64,000 bases of DNA from CAXMMR01 sp963692975 (GTDB lineage: Bacteria > Pseudomonadota > Alphaproteobacteria > Acetobacterales > Acetobacteraceae): contig CAXMMR010000009.1 of NCBI GenBank assembly GCA_963692975.2, positions 1 to 64,000 on the forward strand, in the 5' to 3' direction. Position 1 is the stretch's first letter. Each line of letters starts with the position of its first letter. The notes below the pieces were generated by a model. That model ran no database searches, had not been told where the DNA came from, and saw nothing but the letters and a program-made list of their open reading frames with translations. A program made the position numbers and the translations under genes. Of this stretch, positions 45,220 to 55,246 are shown piece after piece.

Positions 45220-47018
45220 TGTGCGGCATCGCCGGCCTTGCCCTGGCGCCAGGCGCGCCGCCGGTCGAGCCCACGATGCTGGCGACGCTCTCCGACGCGC
45301 TCGCCCATCGCGGTCCTGACGGCGCCGGCCACAGCCTGGTCGGCCGCGTCGCCCTCGTACATCGTCGCCTGGCGATCATCGACGTTGCCGGCGGTGATCA
45401 GCCACTATTTGCCGGCGGCGCTGCGCTCGTCGCCAACGGCGAGATCTATAATTTCCACGAGCTGCAGGCTGCGTTGCCGGAGGTGAGCTTCGCCACCGGC
45501 AGCGATTGCGAGCCGCCGCTGCACCTCTGGCTGCGCGACCCGCGCGGCTATGCCGAGCAGCTGCGCGGCATGTATGCGATCGCCATTCATCAGCGCTCGG
45601 ACCGCAGCGTTACCCTGTCGCGCGACCCGTTCGGCATCAAGCCGCTGTATTATGCGCCGCTGGTCGGCCGCGACGGGGCGGCGCTCGGCGTCGCCTTTGC
45701 GTCCGAAGCGCAGGCGCTGCTTGCCGCCGGGCTGGTCGAGCGCGGAGTGCGGGCTACCGCCCGGGCCGAGCTGCTGCAGCTGCAGTTCACCACCGGCGCC
45801 GAGACCATCTTCCCCGGATTGTTCCGCCTGCTGCCCGGCGAGACGCTGCGGATCTCGGACGGGCGAATCGTTGAGCGCCGCCGCCTTGCGGCCTTGCCCG
45901 AAGGCAGCCCGGAGGAGATCAGCGAGCCGCAGGCGCTGCTCAGGCTCGACCGCGCGCTGATGCAGAGCGTGGCGCTGCACCAGCAGAGCGACGTGCCGTA
46001 TGGCCTGTTCCTCTCAGGCGGCATCGACAGCGCCGCGCTGCTGGCGGCGATGGCACGGCTGAACGACCGTCCCGTGCAGTGCTTCACGGCCGGCTTCGCC
46101 GGCGGCGCCGCGGTCGACGAGCGCGCTGCGGCGGCGGCTCTCGCGCATGCGGTCGGCGCCGAGCACCACACCCTCGAGATCACCGCCGACATGGTCTGGG
46201 CGCATTTGCCGGCGATCGTGGCGGCGATGGACGATCCGGCTGCCGACTATGCGGTGATTCCCAGCTGGTTTCTCGCGAGGTTGGCGGCAGCCTCGGTCAA
46301 GGTGGTGCTGAGCGGCGAGGGCGGCGATGAGGTGTTCGCCGGCTATGGCCGTTACCGCAGCGCCATGCGGCCGGCCTGGCTTGGCGGGCGCCTGATGCGT
46401 GCGCGCGGCAGCTTCGACGGCCTCGGCGTCCTGCGCGTCGAGGCGAGCGGCTGGCGTGACGGCATCGCCGCCGCAGAGGCCGCCGCCATCGCCGGCTCCG
46501 GCGCGGCACGCTCCCGCCTTGCTCTGGCGCAGGCCACCGACATGGTGGACTGGCTGCCGCATGACCTGTTGCTCAAGCTTGACCGCTGCCTGATGGCGCA
46601 CGGCGTCGAGGGGCGCACGCCGTTCCTCGATCAGGCGGTCGCGGCGGCCGCCTACCGGCTGCCGGACCGGCTGAAGGTGCATCGCCATGGCACCCGCTTG
46701 CAGGGTAAGTGGCTGCTGCGCCAATGGCTGGCGACGGCGCTGCCGGCGGCCCGTCCGTTCGCGCCCAAGCAGGGGTTTACCGTCCCGGTGGGCGCCTGGA
46801 TCGCCGCCGAGGCCGGACGCCTTGGCCCGTTGGTCGCGGCGCGGCCGGCGATCGCGGCGGTCGCCGAGCCGTCCAGAGTGCAGGCCCTGTTTCGCGCCGC
46901 GGACGGCAAGCGTGAGGGCTTTGCCGCCTGGACGCTGCTGTTCTACGCGCTCTGGCATCGTGCGCATGTCGAGGCGGGCGCGCCGGCGGGCGACATTTTC
47001 GCGACGCTCGCCGCCTAA
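45219..47018 (+). CDS. asnB: Asparagine synthase (glutamine-hydrolysing)-family amidotransferase
   Basis: A 599-residue enzyme. Seen: the N-terminal Ntn glutaminase with catalytic Cys2 (MCGIAGLALAPG), HRGPDGAGH, LVHRRLAIIDVAGGDQPL, ANGEIYNFHELQ, then RDPFGIKPLYYA. The C-terminal synthetase has the ATP pyrophosphatase PP-loop LFLSGGIDSAALLA (residues about 263-276), VVLSGEGGDEVFAGYGRY and LLKLDRCLMAHGVEGRTPFLDQ. By sequence it is AsnB-like. Its 1-base overlap with two glycosyltransferase genes suggests it may amidate a sugar uronic acid or glycan residue and not serve general asparagine synthesis; that is inference. Confidence 0.88.
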   Translation: MCGIAGLALAPGAPPVEPTMLATLSDALAHRGPDGAGHSLVGRVALVHRRLAIIDVAGGDQPLFAGGAALVANGEIYNFHELQAALPEVSFATGSDCEPPLHLWLRDPRGYAEQLRGMYAIAIHQRSDRSVTLSRDPFGIKPLYYAPLVGRDGAALGVAFASEAQALLAAGLVERGVRATARAELLQLQFTTGAETIFPGLFRLLPGETLRISDGRIVERRRLAALPEGSPEEISEPQALLRLDRALMQSVALHQQSDVPYGLFLSGGIDSAALLAAMARLNDRPVQCFTAGFAGGAAVDERAAAAALAHAVGAEHHTLEITADMVWAHLPAIVAAMDDPAADYAVIPSWFLARLAAASVKVVLSGEGGDEVFAGYGRYRSAMRPAWLGGRLMRARGSFDGLGVLRVEASGWRDGIAAAEAAAIAGSGAARSRLALAQATDMVDWLPHDLLLKLDRCLMAHGVEGRTPFLDQAVAAAAYRLPDRLKVHRHGTRLQGKWLLRQWLATALPAARPFAPKQGFTVPVGAWIAAEAGRLGPLVAARPAIAAVAEPSRVQALFRAADGKREGFAAWTLLFYALWHRAHVEAGAPAGDIFATLAA

Positions 47019-47163
47019 GTGACGGTCGTGCGCAACCAGCCGTTGCAATCCGCATCGGCGAGGCGCACCCGCAGCGATGCGGAATGAATAAACGCTGCCG
47101 GAACGACGCGGCAGTATCAACGTTGCTCCGGTGAACTCTCTGGCTAGAACGGGAATAGTTTTG

Positions 47164-47652
47164 ATGAAGCTTAAGATCCTGGGCGCGCTGGCCGCCCTGT
47201 CGCTGCTGGCCGCGTGCTCCAGCAATCCGGCCGCCAACACCGGCGCCACCAGCGGCACCGGTGCACCGCTCGCCAGCAACAATGGTGGCGCCGCGCCGGG
47301 CAGCGAGGAGGATCTGGTCGCCAACGTGGGTGATCGCGTGTTCTTCGCCCTTGCGGAGAATTCGCTAAGCAGCGACGCCCAGGCGACGCTCGACCGGCAG
47401 GCGGCGTGGCTGCAGAAGTATCCGCAGGTGGCGGTGCAGCTCGCCGGCAACGCCGACGACCGTGGCACGGAGGAGTACAATCTCGCGCTCGGCCAGCGTC
47501 GCGCCAATGCGGCGCGGGACTACCTTGTCAGCAAGGGCATTTCGCAGGATCGCCTGACGACCATCAGCTACGGCAAGGATCGTCCGACCGCACTGGGTGA
47601 CGACGAGCAGGCCTGGGCGCAGAACCGCAACGCCATCACCGCTGTCCATTAG
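47164..47652 (+). CDS. pal: Peptidoglycan-associated lipoprotein Pal
   Basis: A 162-residue outer-membrane lipoprotein that binds peptidoglycan and TolB. Seen: the signal with lipobox LSLLAACSS (acylated Cys at about residue 18), a low-complexity Asn/Gly/Ala linker, and an OmpA-like domain: DRVFFALAENSLSSDAQATLDRQAAWL, VQLAGNADDRGTEEYNLALGQRRANAARDYL (around 90-120), ISYGKDRPTALG and a terminal WAQNRNAITAVH. ATG 47164 is chosen over 47131. It is followed by cpoB, but tolQRAB lie 12 kb away in opposite orientation. Confidence 0.94.
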   Translation: MKLKILGALAALSLLAACSSNPAANTGATSGTGAPLASNNGGAAPGSEEDLVANVGDRVFFALAENSLSSDAQATLDRQAAWLQKYPQVAVQLAGNADDRGTEEYNLALGQRRANAARDYLVSKGISQDRLTTISYGKDRPTALGDDEQAWAQNRNAITAVH

Positions 47653-47667
47653 GCGGCCGCCGCTATC

Positions 47668-47693
47668 GGCCGCGGGCGGATACGTCCGCGGCC
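47668..47693 (+). terminator. GC-rich hairpin between pal and cpoB
   Basis: GGCCGCGGGCGGATACGTCC then GCGGCC forms a stem with a TACG loop 15 bp after the pal stop, followed by TTGCCTTTC. It could be a partial terminator tuning pal over cpoB expression. The T-tract is poor, so function is uncertain. Confidence 0.4.
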
Positions 47694-47751
47694 TTGCCTT
47701 TCACGCTGTCATGCTACACCTCCGGCGCCTCAGTTGGCCGGAGCCTGCAAG

Positions 47752-48624
47752 ATGATCGACCGGAGCCGCGCGTTTCCGTCGCTGCCTGTCGGGGTAGCCT
47801 TGCTCCTGTTGATCTGTTTGATAGCTCCGCTTCGTGCCCAGACGCGCGAGGAGATCGAGCAGCGCAACCAGCAGCTTGAGCAGCAATATCAGTCCGAGCA
47901 GCCGCCGCCTTCGAACCTGGCGCCAGCGACGCCGTATGGCGGCTCAGGTGATGCGGAGGCGCCTAGGCGCGGCGGTAGCGCGCCTGGCCTGACCTCGCAG
48001 TTGCTCAGTCGGGTGCAGGTCCTGGAGGATCAGGTTCGCTCCGAGCGGGGCCGCATCGACGACCTGACCAACCAGATGCAGCGGCAAGACGCGGATCTTT
48101 CGAAGCAAATCTCGGATTTGCAATTCAAGCTGGGCCAGGGTGGAGCGAGCGCTGCGGCGTCGCCGACCAGCGGCGGCTCCGGCTCGCTTGAGGCGCCTCG
48201 TGCGGCAGCGCCGCCCGCAGACGCCGAGCGCGCGCTGCGTCGCACTCCGGAGCGAGCGCTGCAGCAGGGCAATGCGGCGCTGGCCCGTCGCGACTATCCG
48301 GCGGCTGAGTCGGCGGCGCGCGAGGTGCTCGCGGCCGGCGCGTCGCCGCGCGCCAATGATGCGCAGTTTCTGCTTGCTCAGTCTGAGTCCGGCCAAGGTC
48401 GCCACCAGCAGGCAGCCGCGGACTTCTACGATGCCTATAATCGCTCGCCGCGCTCCGGCCGCGCCCCCGCGGCGCTGCTTGGCGTCGCGACCTCGCTGCT
48501 GGCGTTGAACGACACGCGCGACGCCTGCCAGGCGATCGCCAAGATCGACGCCGAGTTTCCCAATCTCTCGCCTTCAATCCACCGCGCCGTGGTCGGCACG
48601 CGTGCCCGGGCTGGATGCCACTAG
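47752..48624 (+). CDS. cpoB: Cell division coordinator CpoB (YbgF), Tol-Pal associated
   Basis: A 290-residue periplasmic protein coordinating Tol-Pal with peptidoglycan synthesis at division. Seen: a signal peptide (PVGVALLLLICLIAPLRAQ, cleavage near residue 30), a coiled-coil stretch (EIEQRNQQLEQQYQSEQ and later QLLSRVQVLEDQVRSERG, DDLTNQMQRQDADLSKQISDLQ), a low-complexity Ser/Gly/Ala linker and a C-terminal TPR region (ALARRDYPAAESAAREVLA, AQFLLAQSESGQGRHQQAAADFYDAYNRSP, ALLGVATSLLALND). ATG 47752 is preferred over 47734. It is followed by a repeat and tilS. Confidence 0.9.
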   Translation: MIDRSRAFPSLPVGVALLLLICLIAPLRAQTREEIEQRNQQLEQQYQSEQPPPSNLAPATPYGGSGDAEAPRRGGSAPGLTSQLLSRVQVLEDQVRSERGRIDDLTNQMQRQDADLSKQISDLQFKLGQGGASAAASPTSGGSGSLEAPRAAAPPADAERALRRTPERALQQGNAALARRDYPAAESAAREVLAAGASPRANDAQFLLAQSESGQGRHQQAAADFYDAYNRSPRSGRAPAALLGVATSLLALNDTRDACQAIAKIDAEFPNLSPSIHRAVVGTRARAGCH

Positions 48625-48629
48625 TCAGG

Positions 48630-48745
48630 ACTCCGCTGGGGCCTGAGGCCCAGACCCCGCGCGTTGCACTTGGCATCACTAGCGTATGGATTTTAAAGGC
48701 TCCGCCTTTAATGGGGTCCAGGGGCAAAGCCCCTGGCCTTCCTTA
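48630..48745. repeat. GC-rich bilobed palindromic element between cpoB and tilS
   Basis: ACTCCGCTGGGGCCTGAGGCCCAGACCCCGC (R lobe lacking its terminal palindrome), about 30 bp, then ATGGATTTTAAAGGCTCCGCCTTTAATGGGGTCC with CAGGGGCAAAGCCCCTGG. The lobe's ATG at 48686 is in frame with tilS, which begins at 48749. Confidence 0.85.
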
Positions 48746-48748
48746 ACC

Positions 48749-50167
48749 ATGCCGAACGCTCAGGCCTGCACAATCGAGATTGACGAGTTCGAATGCTGGA
48801 TGACCCGTCTTGCGCCTTGGCGCGCCGACCGGCGGGTGGCGGTGGCGGTATCGGGCGGTGCCGACAGCCTCTGCCTTGCCTGGCTCGCCGCTCGCTGGGG
48901 CCGGCCGACCGCGCTCGTGGTCGACCATGGCTTGCGCGCTGCCTCGAGCCTGGAAGCAGCGCTGACGCTCGCCCGGCTACGGGGCATCGGCGTGCCGGCG
49001 CGGCTGCTGCGGCTCAGCGGCTTGGGCAACGGTGCGCGGCTGGCGGAGCGGGCGCGTCGTGCCCGCTACGCAGCGCTGCTCGCAGCCTGCGCCGAGCTCG
49101 GGCTCACCGACCTGCTGCTCGGCCATCATCTCGGCGACCAAGCCGAGACGGTGCTGATGCGGAGCCGGCGGCCGGGGGCGGCGGAAGGTTCCGGTCTTGC
49201 CGGCATGTCGGCCATTGCGTTTGCCGATCAGGCGAGGCTCGTGCGCCCGTTGCTGGACCAGCCAGGATCGCGGCTGCGCGCAACGTTGACCGCAGCGCGG
49301 CTCAGCTGGGTGGAAGATCCGTCCAACGCTGCGCCGCACGCCGAGCGCGCTCGCGCCCGCGCCTGCCTGGCTCACGAGGCCGCCGCGACGACGGGCCTGC
49401 TCGGACTGGCGGCCGCGCAGGCTTGCCGCCGGATTCCGCGCGAGCGGCACGCCGCCGAATGGCTCGCCGCGCATGCGGTCCTGCGAGCTGAGGGCTTCGC
49501 CATCATCCCGGCCGCGCCGATGCCGCCGGCAGCCTTGGCCGGGCTGCTGCGTGTGCTGGCTGGGCGGTCTTACGCGCCGGCTGCTGCGGCTGTGCGCGAG
49601 TTGGCACGCAATCCTCGTCCGGCGACCCTGGGCGGCGTGCGCCTGTTGCCGGCCGGACGTCTTGGTCGTGGGCTTCTGATGGTGCGCGAGGCCGCGGCGG
49701 TTGCTCCGCCGGTCGCGGCTCGACCTGGCGCCTGCTGGGACGGTCGCTTCCGCCTGGAGACGGCTCGTCTGCCGACCGGGCTCTCTCTTGGCGCGCTTGG
49801 CGACGACCCTCTTGGCGCGCTTCGCGGCGGCTCTCTTGGCGCGCTTCGCGGCGACGCAGCCCGCTTTTGCAGCGGCTCGGGACTGCCGGCTGTGATCCTG
49901 CGCACCCTGCCGGCGCTGCGGGACCAGGTATCTGTGGTTGCAGTGCCGCATATCGGCTATCATGGTGATAGCGGGCTTGATGCGGTTCGTCTGTGTTTCG
50001 CGCCGCCCGCGCCTGTTGCCGGGTCGCTTTTCGCCAGTCCTTTGACGGCGTCTATGGAGGGGGTGCCAAATGGCACGCGAGATCCCACCTCCTGGCTTGA
50101 AGATGAGCCGGACTTCTGTCCGGATGACGGCTCCGGCGGTGTCGTGCTCGACCGGACAGGCTGCTGA
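48749..50167 (+). CDS. tilS: tRNA(Ile)-lysidine synthase TilS
   Basis: A 472-residue enzyme lysinylating C34 of tRNA-Ile(CAU). Seen: the PP-loop VAVAVSGGADSLCLAWLAA (residues about 30-48), VVDHGLRAASSLEAAL, LLLGHHLGDQAETVLMRSRRPG, GLAGM, LVRPLLDQPG and WVEDPSNAAPHAERAR. These define TilS. The C-terminal half is more divergent and contains a 24-bp tandem repeat (LGALGDDP/LGALRGGS/LGALRGDA near residues 347-370). ATG 48749 is the proper start, although the repeat-derived ATG at 48686 is in frame. The pal-cpoB-tilS-ftsH order is common in alphaproteobacteria. Confidence 0.9.
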   Translation: MPNAQACTIEIDEFECWMTRLAPWRADRRVAVAVSGGADSLCLAWLAARWGRPTALVVDHGLRAASSLEAALTLARLRGIGVPARLLRLSGLGNGARLAERARRARYAALLAACAELGLTDLLLGHHLGDQAETVLMRSRRPGAAEGSGLAGMSAIAFADQARLVRPLLDQPGSRLRATLTAARLSWVEDPSNAAPHAERARARACLAHEAAATTGLLGLAAAQACRRIPRERHAAEWLAAHAVLRAEGFAIIPAAPMPPAALAGLLRVLAGRSYAPAAAAVRELARNPRPATLGGVRLLPAGRLGRGLLMVREAAAVAPPVAARPGACWDGRFRLETARLPTGLSLGALGDDPLGALRGGSLGALRGDAARFCSGSGLPAVILRTLPALRDQVSVVAVPHIGYHGDSGLDAVRLCFAPPAPVAGSLFASPLTASMEGVPNGTRDPTSWLEDEPDFCPDDGSGGVVLDRTGC

Positions 50168-50187
50168 CGTGATCAGGACTGGATGAC

Positions 50188-52104
<1,917 letters not shown>

Positions 52105-52124
52105 GTGGCGACGATGGCCGGGAG

Positions 52125-52919
52125 ATGTCTCCTGGCCGTTTGTTCGATCTGACAACAGCCCGGGTTGCGGGTCTGGATGTCGGCTTCTCCAGCATACGGC
52201 CGTCATCTGGCGTTGCCCTGCTGATAGATGGCTACGTTCGCGTGTCGCATCATCGATATGCGGACGCATCGGCCGAGCTGCTTCGAGCAGCACCCTTTGC
52301 TTGCGTCGCCATCGATGGACCTCTGGTCCCGGACGGGCTGTCCACCTCGGCCAGCCGCCTTGTCGAGCAGGCGCTTGCCAGCGGCAGCTTCGCTCGACGC
52401 TGCAAGGCCGCGTTTTCGCATGTCCCAGGTACTGGCCGGCTGCTGCGCGAGCACGCTGGCGCTGCGGCTGACCGCCTGATTGCAGCCGCTCCCTACGCCA
52501 CGCGTTGTCCGACCGTGCGCGCCGCTGCCGGCGTCATGGAGGCCTTTCCGAACGCCTACCTGGGCGTCTGTCTGCCTGAGGACGTCTACACCGCTCAACC
52601 ACCCCTACGCCGCGGCCGCAAGTTCGACTGGCTCTACGATCGCTGGCTTGCGGCCGAGCATGCCGAGCTTCTCGAGCGGGTCGGCTCGCCGTCCGGGTTG
52701 ACCGCCGCCATCCGGGCCACGCGCAACCACGATGAGCGGGCAGCCTTGGTATGCCTGCTGACCGCCCATGGCGTCTTGGCTGGCCGGTTCGTTGCCCTCG
52801 GCGAGCCGGACGGAGGCTGGATCACCCTGCCGCCGCTCGATTGCTGGGCCGACTGGGCGCAGGACGCGCTTGCAGCCGCACTGCGTCGCTTGCCCCGGCT
52901 GCAACTGGTGACCGGATGA
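52125..52919 (+). CDS. DUF429 domain-containing protein
   Basis: A 264-residue protein with an RNase H-like fold by family (DUF429, predicted nuclease). Seen: VAGLDVGFSSIRPSSGVALL (first acidic residue, about 14-33), FACVAIDGPLVPDGLSTSASRLVEQAL (read about 58-84), CKAAFSHVPGTGRLLREHAG, VMEAFPNAYLGVCLPEDVY (E/P of the VxEAxP motif) and NHDERAALVCLLTAHGVLAG. The cellular role is unknown. It starts 20 bp after ftsH, and its stop overlaps folP by 4 bp. Confidence 0.82.
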   Translation: MSPGRLFDLTTARVAGLDVGFSSIRPSSGVALLIDGYVRVSHHRYADASAELLRAAPFACVAIDGPLVPDGLSTSASRLVEQALASGSFARRCKAAFSHVPGTGRLLREHAGAAADRLIAAAPYATRCPTVRAAAGVMEAFPNAYLGVCLPEDVYTAQPPLRRGRKFDWLYDRWLAAEHAELLERVGSPSGLTAAIRATRNHDERAALVCLLTAHGVLAGRFVALGEPDGGWITLPPLDCWADWAQDALAAALRRLPRLQLVTG

Positions 52920-53728
52920 GCTGGGCCGGCTTGCCGACCGATCGGCCGCTCGTCATGGGCATTCTCAACGCGACGCCCGACAGCTTCTCCGATGGCGGCC
53001 AGCACGGGACATTGGCGGCTGCGATTGCCGCGGGGCGGCAGATGATTGCGGCGGGCGCCGACATCGTTGACGTCGGCGGTGAGAGCACGCGTCCGGACGC
53101 TATCCCGGTGCCACCTGCGCGGGAGCAAGCGCGTGTCTTGCCGATCATCGCCGCGCTTCGGGACGCCGGCGGCAGGATCAGCATTGACAGTCGCAACGCC
53201 GAGACGATGCGGGCCGCGCTCGCCGCTGGCGCGACGATCGTCAATGACGTCTCCGGGCTCACGCATGATCCGGAGGCCGCCGGCGCGGTTGCTGCAGCTG
53301 GATGTCCGGTGGTGCTGATGCACATGCGCGGCACGCCGCAGACCATGGCGTCCCTTGCCGTCTATGCCGACCCGGTCGCGGAGGTGCTCGCCGAGCTTGA
53401 TGAGCGCCTGCAGGCCGCGCTCCAGGCCGGCGTGAGGCGCGCGCAGATCGCCGTGGATCCCGGTATCGGCTTCGCCAAAACATCCGAGCAGGGCATCGCT
53501 CTGCTGCGCGGCCTGGCCGCCTTCCGGTGTTTCGGCTGCCCGATCCTCGTCGGCGTGTCGCGCAAGGGCTTGATCGGGGCGATGACTGGCGAGCCGGTCG
53601 CCCCCCGCCGCGACCCTGGCTCGATCGCTGCTGCCCTGTTCGCGCTCACCCGCGGCGCCCGCATCCTGCGCGTCCACGACGTCGCAGGCACGGTGCAGGC
53701 GATAAGGGTTTGGCGGGCGTTGCGGTAA
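52916..53728 (+). CDS. folP: Dihydropteroate synthase FolP
   Basis: A 270-residue TIM-barrel enzyme condensing p-aminobenzoate with the pterin pyrophosphate, the sulfonamide target. Seen: VMGILNATPDSFSDGGQHGT (residues about 13-32), ADIVDVGGESTRPDAIPVPP, RISIDSRNAETMRAAL, ATIVNDVSGLTHDPEAA, CPVVLMHMRGTPQTM, AQIAVDPGIGFAKTSEQ and CPILVGVSRKGLIGAMTG. All substrate-binding blocks are present. The ATG overlaps the DUF429 stop. The stop is followed 6 bp later by the AT-rich twin-hairpin element. Confidence 0.95.
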   Translation: MSWAGLPTDRPLVMGILNATPDSFSDGGQHGTLAAAIAAGRQMIAAGADIVDVGGESTRPDAIPVPPAREQARVLPIIAALRDAGGRISIDSRNAETMRAALAAGATIVNDVSGLTHDPEAAGAVAAAGCPVVLMHMRGTPQTMASLAVYADPVAEVLAELDERLQAALQAGVRRAQIAVDPGIGFAKTSEQGIALLRGLAAFRCFGCPILVGVSRKGLIGAMTGEPVAPRRDPGSIAAALFALTRGARILRVHDVAGTVQAIRVWRALR

Positions 53729-53734
53729 GCAAGC

Positions 53735-53844
53735 GGTTCTTTTTGAAAAAAGAACCAAAACCGTTTTCCGATTAGAAGTCCGGTCACTTAAGGCGCGCGA
53801 CAGCGGATCAGGAGTTTTTTGCTTCTTTTTTTCAAAAAAGAAGC
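53735..53844. repeat. AT-rich twin-hairpin element, copy 3 (complete)
   Basis: Hairpin 1 GGTTCTTTTTGAAAAAAGAACC (53735-53756), followed by AAAACCG. Hairpin 2 GCTTC..GAAGC (53821-53844), preceded by AGTTTTTT. The middle 64 bp is unrelated to that of other copies. It lies between folP and glmM. Confidence 0.85.
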
Positions 53845-53881
53845 CCTTCCTTCCTACCGTCCCCCCGCCTAGACCAAGCGA

Positions 53882-55243
53882 ATGGCACCACGCACCCTCT
53901 TCGGCACCGACGGCATCCGCGGCAAGGCCAACACCGAGCCGATGAGTGCTGAGACCGCGCTCCGTCTTGGTCAGGCGGCCGGGCTGATGTTCGTGCGTGG
54001 CAGCCATCGGCATGCGGTGCTGATCGGCAAGGACACCCGCCTCTCCGGCTACATGCTTGAGCCTGCGCTGACTGCCGGCTTCACCTCCGCCGGCATGGAC
54101 GTGATGCTGATCGGCCCGTTGCCGACCCCTGCGGTGGCCATGCTCACCCGCTCGATGCGAGCCGATCTTGGGGTGATGATCTCCGCCTCGCACAACCCGT
54201 TCGAGGACAACGGCATCAAGCTGTTCGGTCCAGACGGCTTCAAGCTCTCCGACACTGCGGAGAGCGACATCGAGGCGCTGATGCGCTCCGACCTCTCGGC
54301 GCGCCTCGCCGAGCCCCGCCGCCTCGGCCGCGCCTCCCGCCTGGTGGATGCCGCCGGCCGCTACATCGAGAGCGCCAAGGCGACCTTCCCGCGCGGCATG
54401 ACGCTGGAGGGGCTCAAGATCGTCGTCGATTGCGCCCACGGCGCCGCCTATAAGGTCGCGCCGACCGTGCTGTGGGAGCTCGGCGCCGAGGTGATCCGGG
54501 TCGGCGTCAGTCCGGATGGTTTCAACATCAATCGCGACGTCGGCTCCACGGAGCCGGCCCATCTCTGCGAGCAGGTGCTGAGCCACGGCGCCGACCTCGG
54601 CATCGCGCTTGATGGCGACGCAGACCGGATGCTGCTCGCCGACGAGACCGGGCGACTGGTTGATGGCGACCAGATCCTGGCGCTGATCGCCCGCGCCTGG
54701 TCACGCGCCGGGCGGCTTGCCGGCGGCGGCGTCGTTGCCACGGTGATGTCCAATCTCGGGCTGGAGCGCTTCCTCGTCGCTGAGGGCATCGCGCTGCACC
54801 GCACCCAGGTCGGCGACCGATACGTGGCCGAGGCGATGCGGGCTGGGGGGATGAACGTCGGTGGCGAGCAGTCCGGCCACATGATCCTGTCCGATTTTGC
54901 GACGACCGGCGACGGTCTGCTGGCCGCGCTGCAGGTGCTGGCGACGGTGGTCGCCGAAGCTCGCCCGGCCAGTGAGGTCTGCCGGCTGTTTGCGCCGCTG
55001 CCGCAACGGCTGCGCAACGTGCGCTTCGCCGGCGCCTCGCCGCTCGGGCACCCGTCCGTGCAGAGCGCTGTCGCCGAGGCCGAGTGTCGCCTCGCGGGCA
55101 GCGGCCGCCTGCTGCTGCGCCCGAGCGGCACCGAGCCGCTGATCCGCGTCATGGCCGAGGCGGAAGACGAGTCGCTCGTTAGCCGGATTGTCGACAGCCT
55201 GTGCGAGACGATCGCCGGGGTGGCGCACGGAGTTGCGGCTTAG
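53882..55243 (+). CDS. glmM: Phosphoglucosamine mutase GlmM
   Basis: A 453-residue enzyme interconverting glucosamine 6- and 1-phosphate for peptidoglycan and LPS. Seen: RTLFGTDGIRGKANTEPMSAE near the N-terminus, LIGKDTRLSGYMLE, GVMISASHNPFEDNGIKLFGP (phospho-Ser loop, residues about 98-118), LGIALDGDADRMLLADETG (Mg loop), GGEQSGHMILSDFATTGDGLLAALQVL (sugar-binding, read around 329-355) and LLLRPSGTEPLIRVMAE (phosphate loop). Complete family architecture. It commonly follows ftsH-folP in proteobacteria, as here. Confidence 0.96.
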   Translation: MAPRTLFGTDGIRGKANTEPMSAETALRLGQAAGLMFVRGSHRHAVLIGKDTRLSGYMLEPALTAGFTSAGMDVMLIGPLPTPAVAMLTRSMRADLGVMISASHNPFEDNGIKLFGPDGFKLSDTAESDIEALMRSDLSARLAEPRRLGRASRLVDAAGRYIESAKATFPRGMTLEGLKIVVDCAHGAAYKVAPTVLWELGAEVIRVGVSPDGFNINRDVGSTEPAHLCEQVLSHGADLGIALDGDADRMLLADETGRLVDGDQILALIARAWSRAGRLAGGGVVATVMSNLGLERFLVAEGIALHRTQVGDRYVAEAMRAGGMNVGGEQSGHMILSDFATTGDGLLAALQVLATVVAEARPASEVCRLFAPLPQRLRNVRFAGASPLGHPSVQSAVAEAECRLAGSGRLLLRPSGTEPLIRVMAEAEDESLVSRIVDSLCETIAGVAHGVAA

Positions 55244-55246
55244 CGA

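Noticed and set aside
46014..47507. 497-codon minus-strand ORF opposite asnB and pal
   Set aside because: Crosses two genes with clear motifs and has no coherent fold signature.
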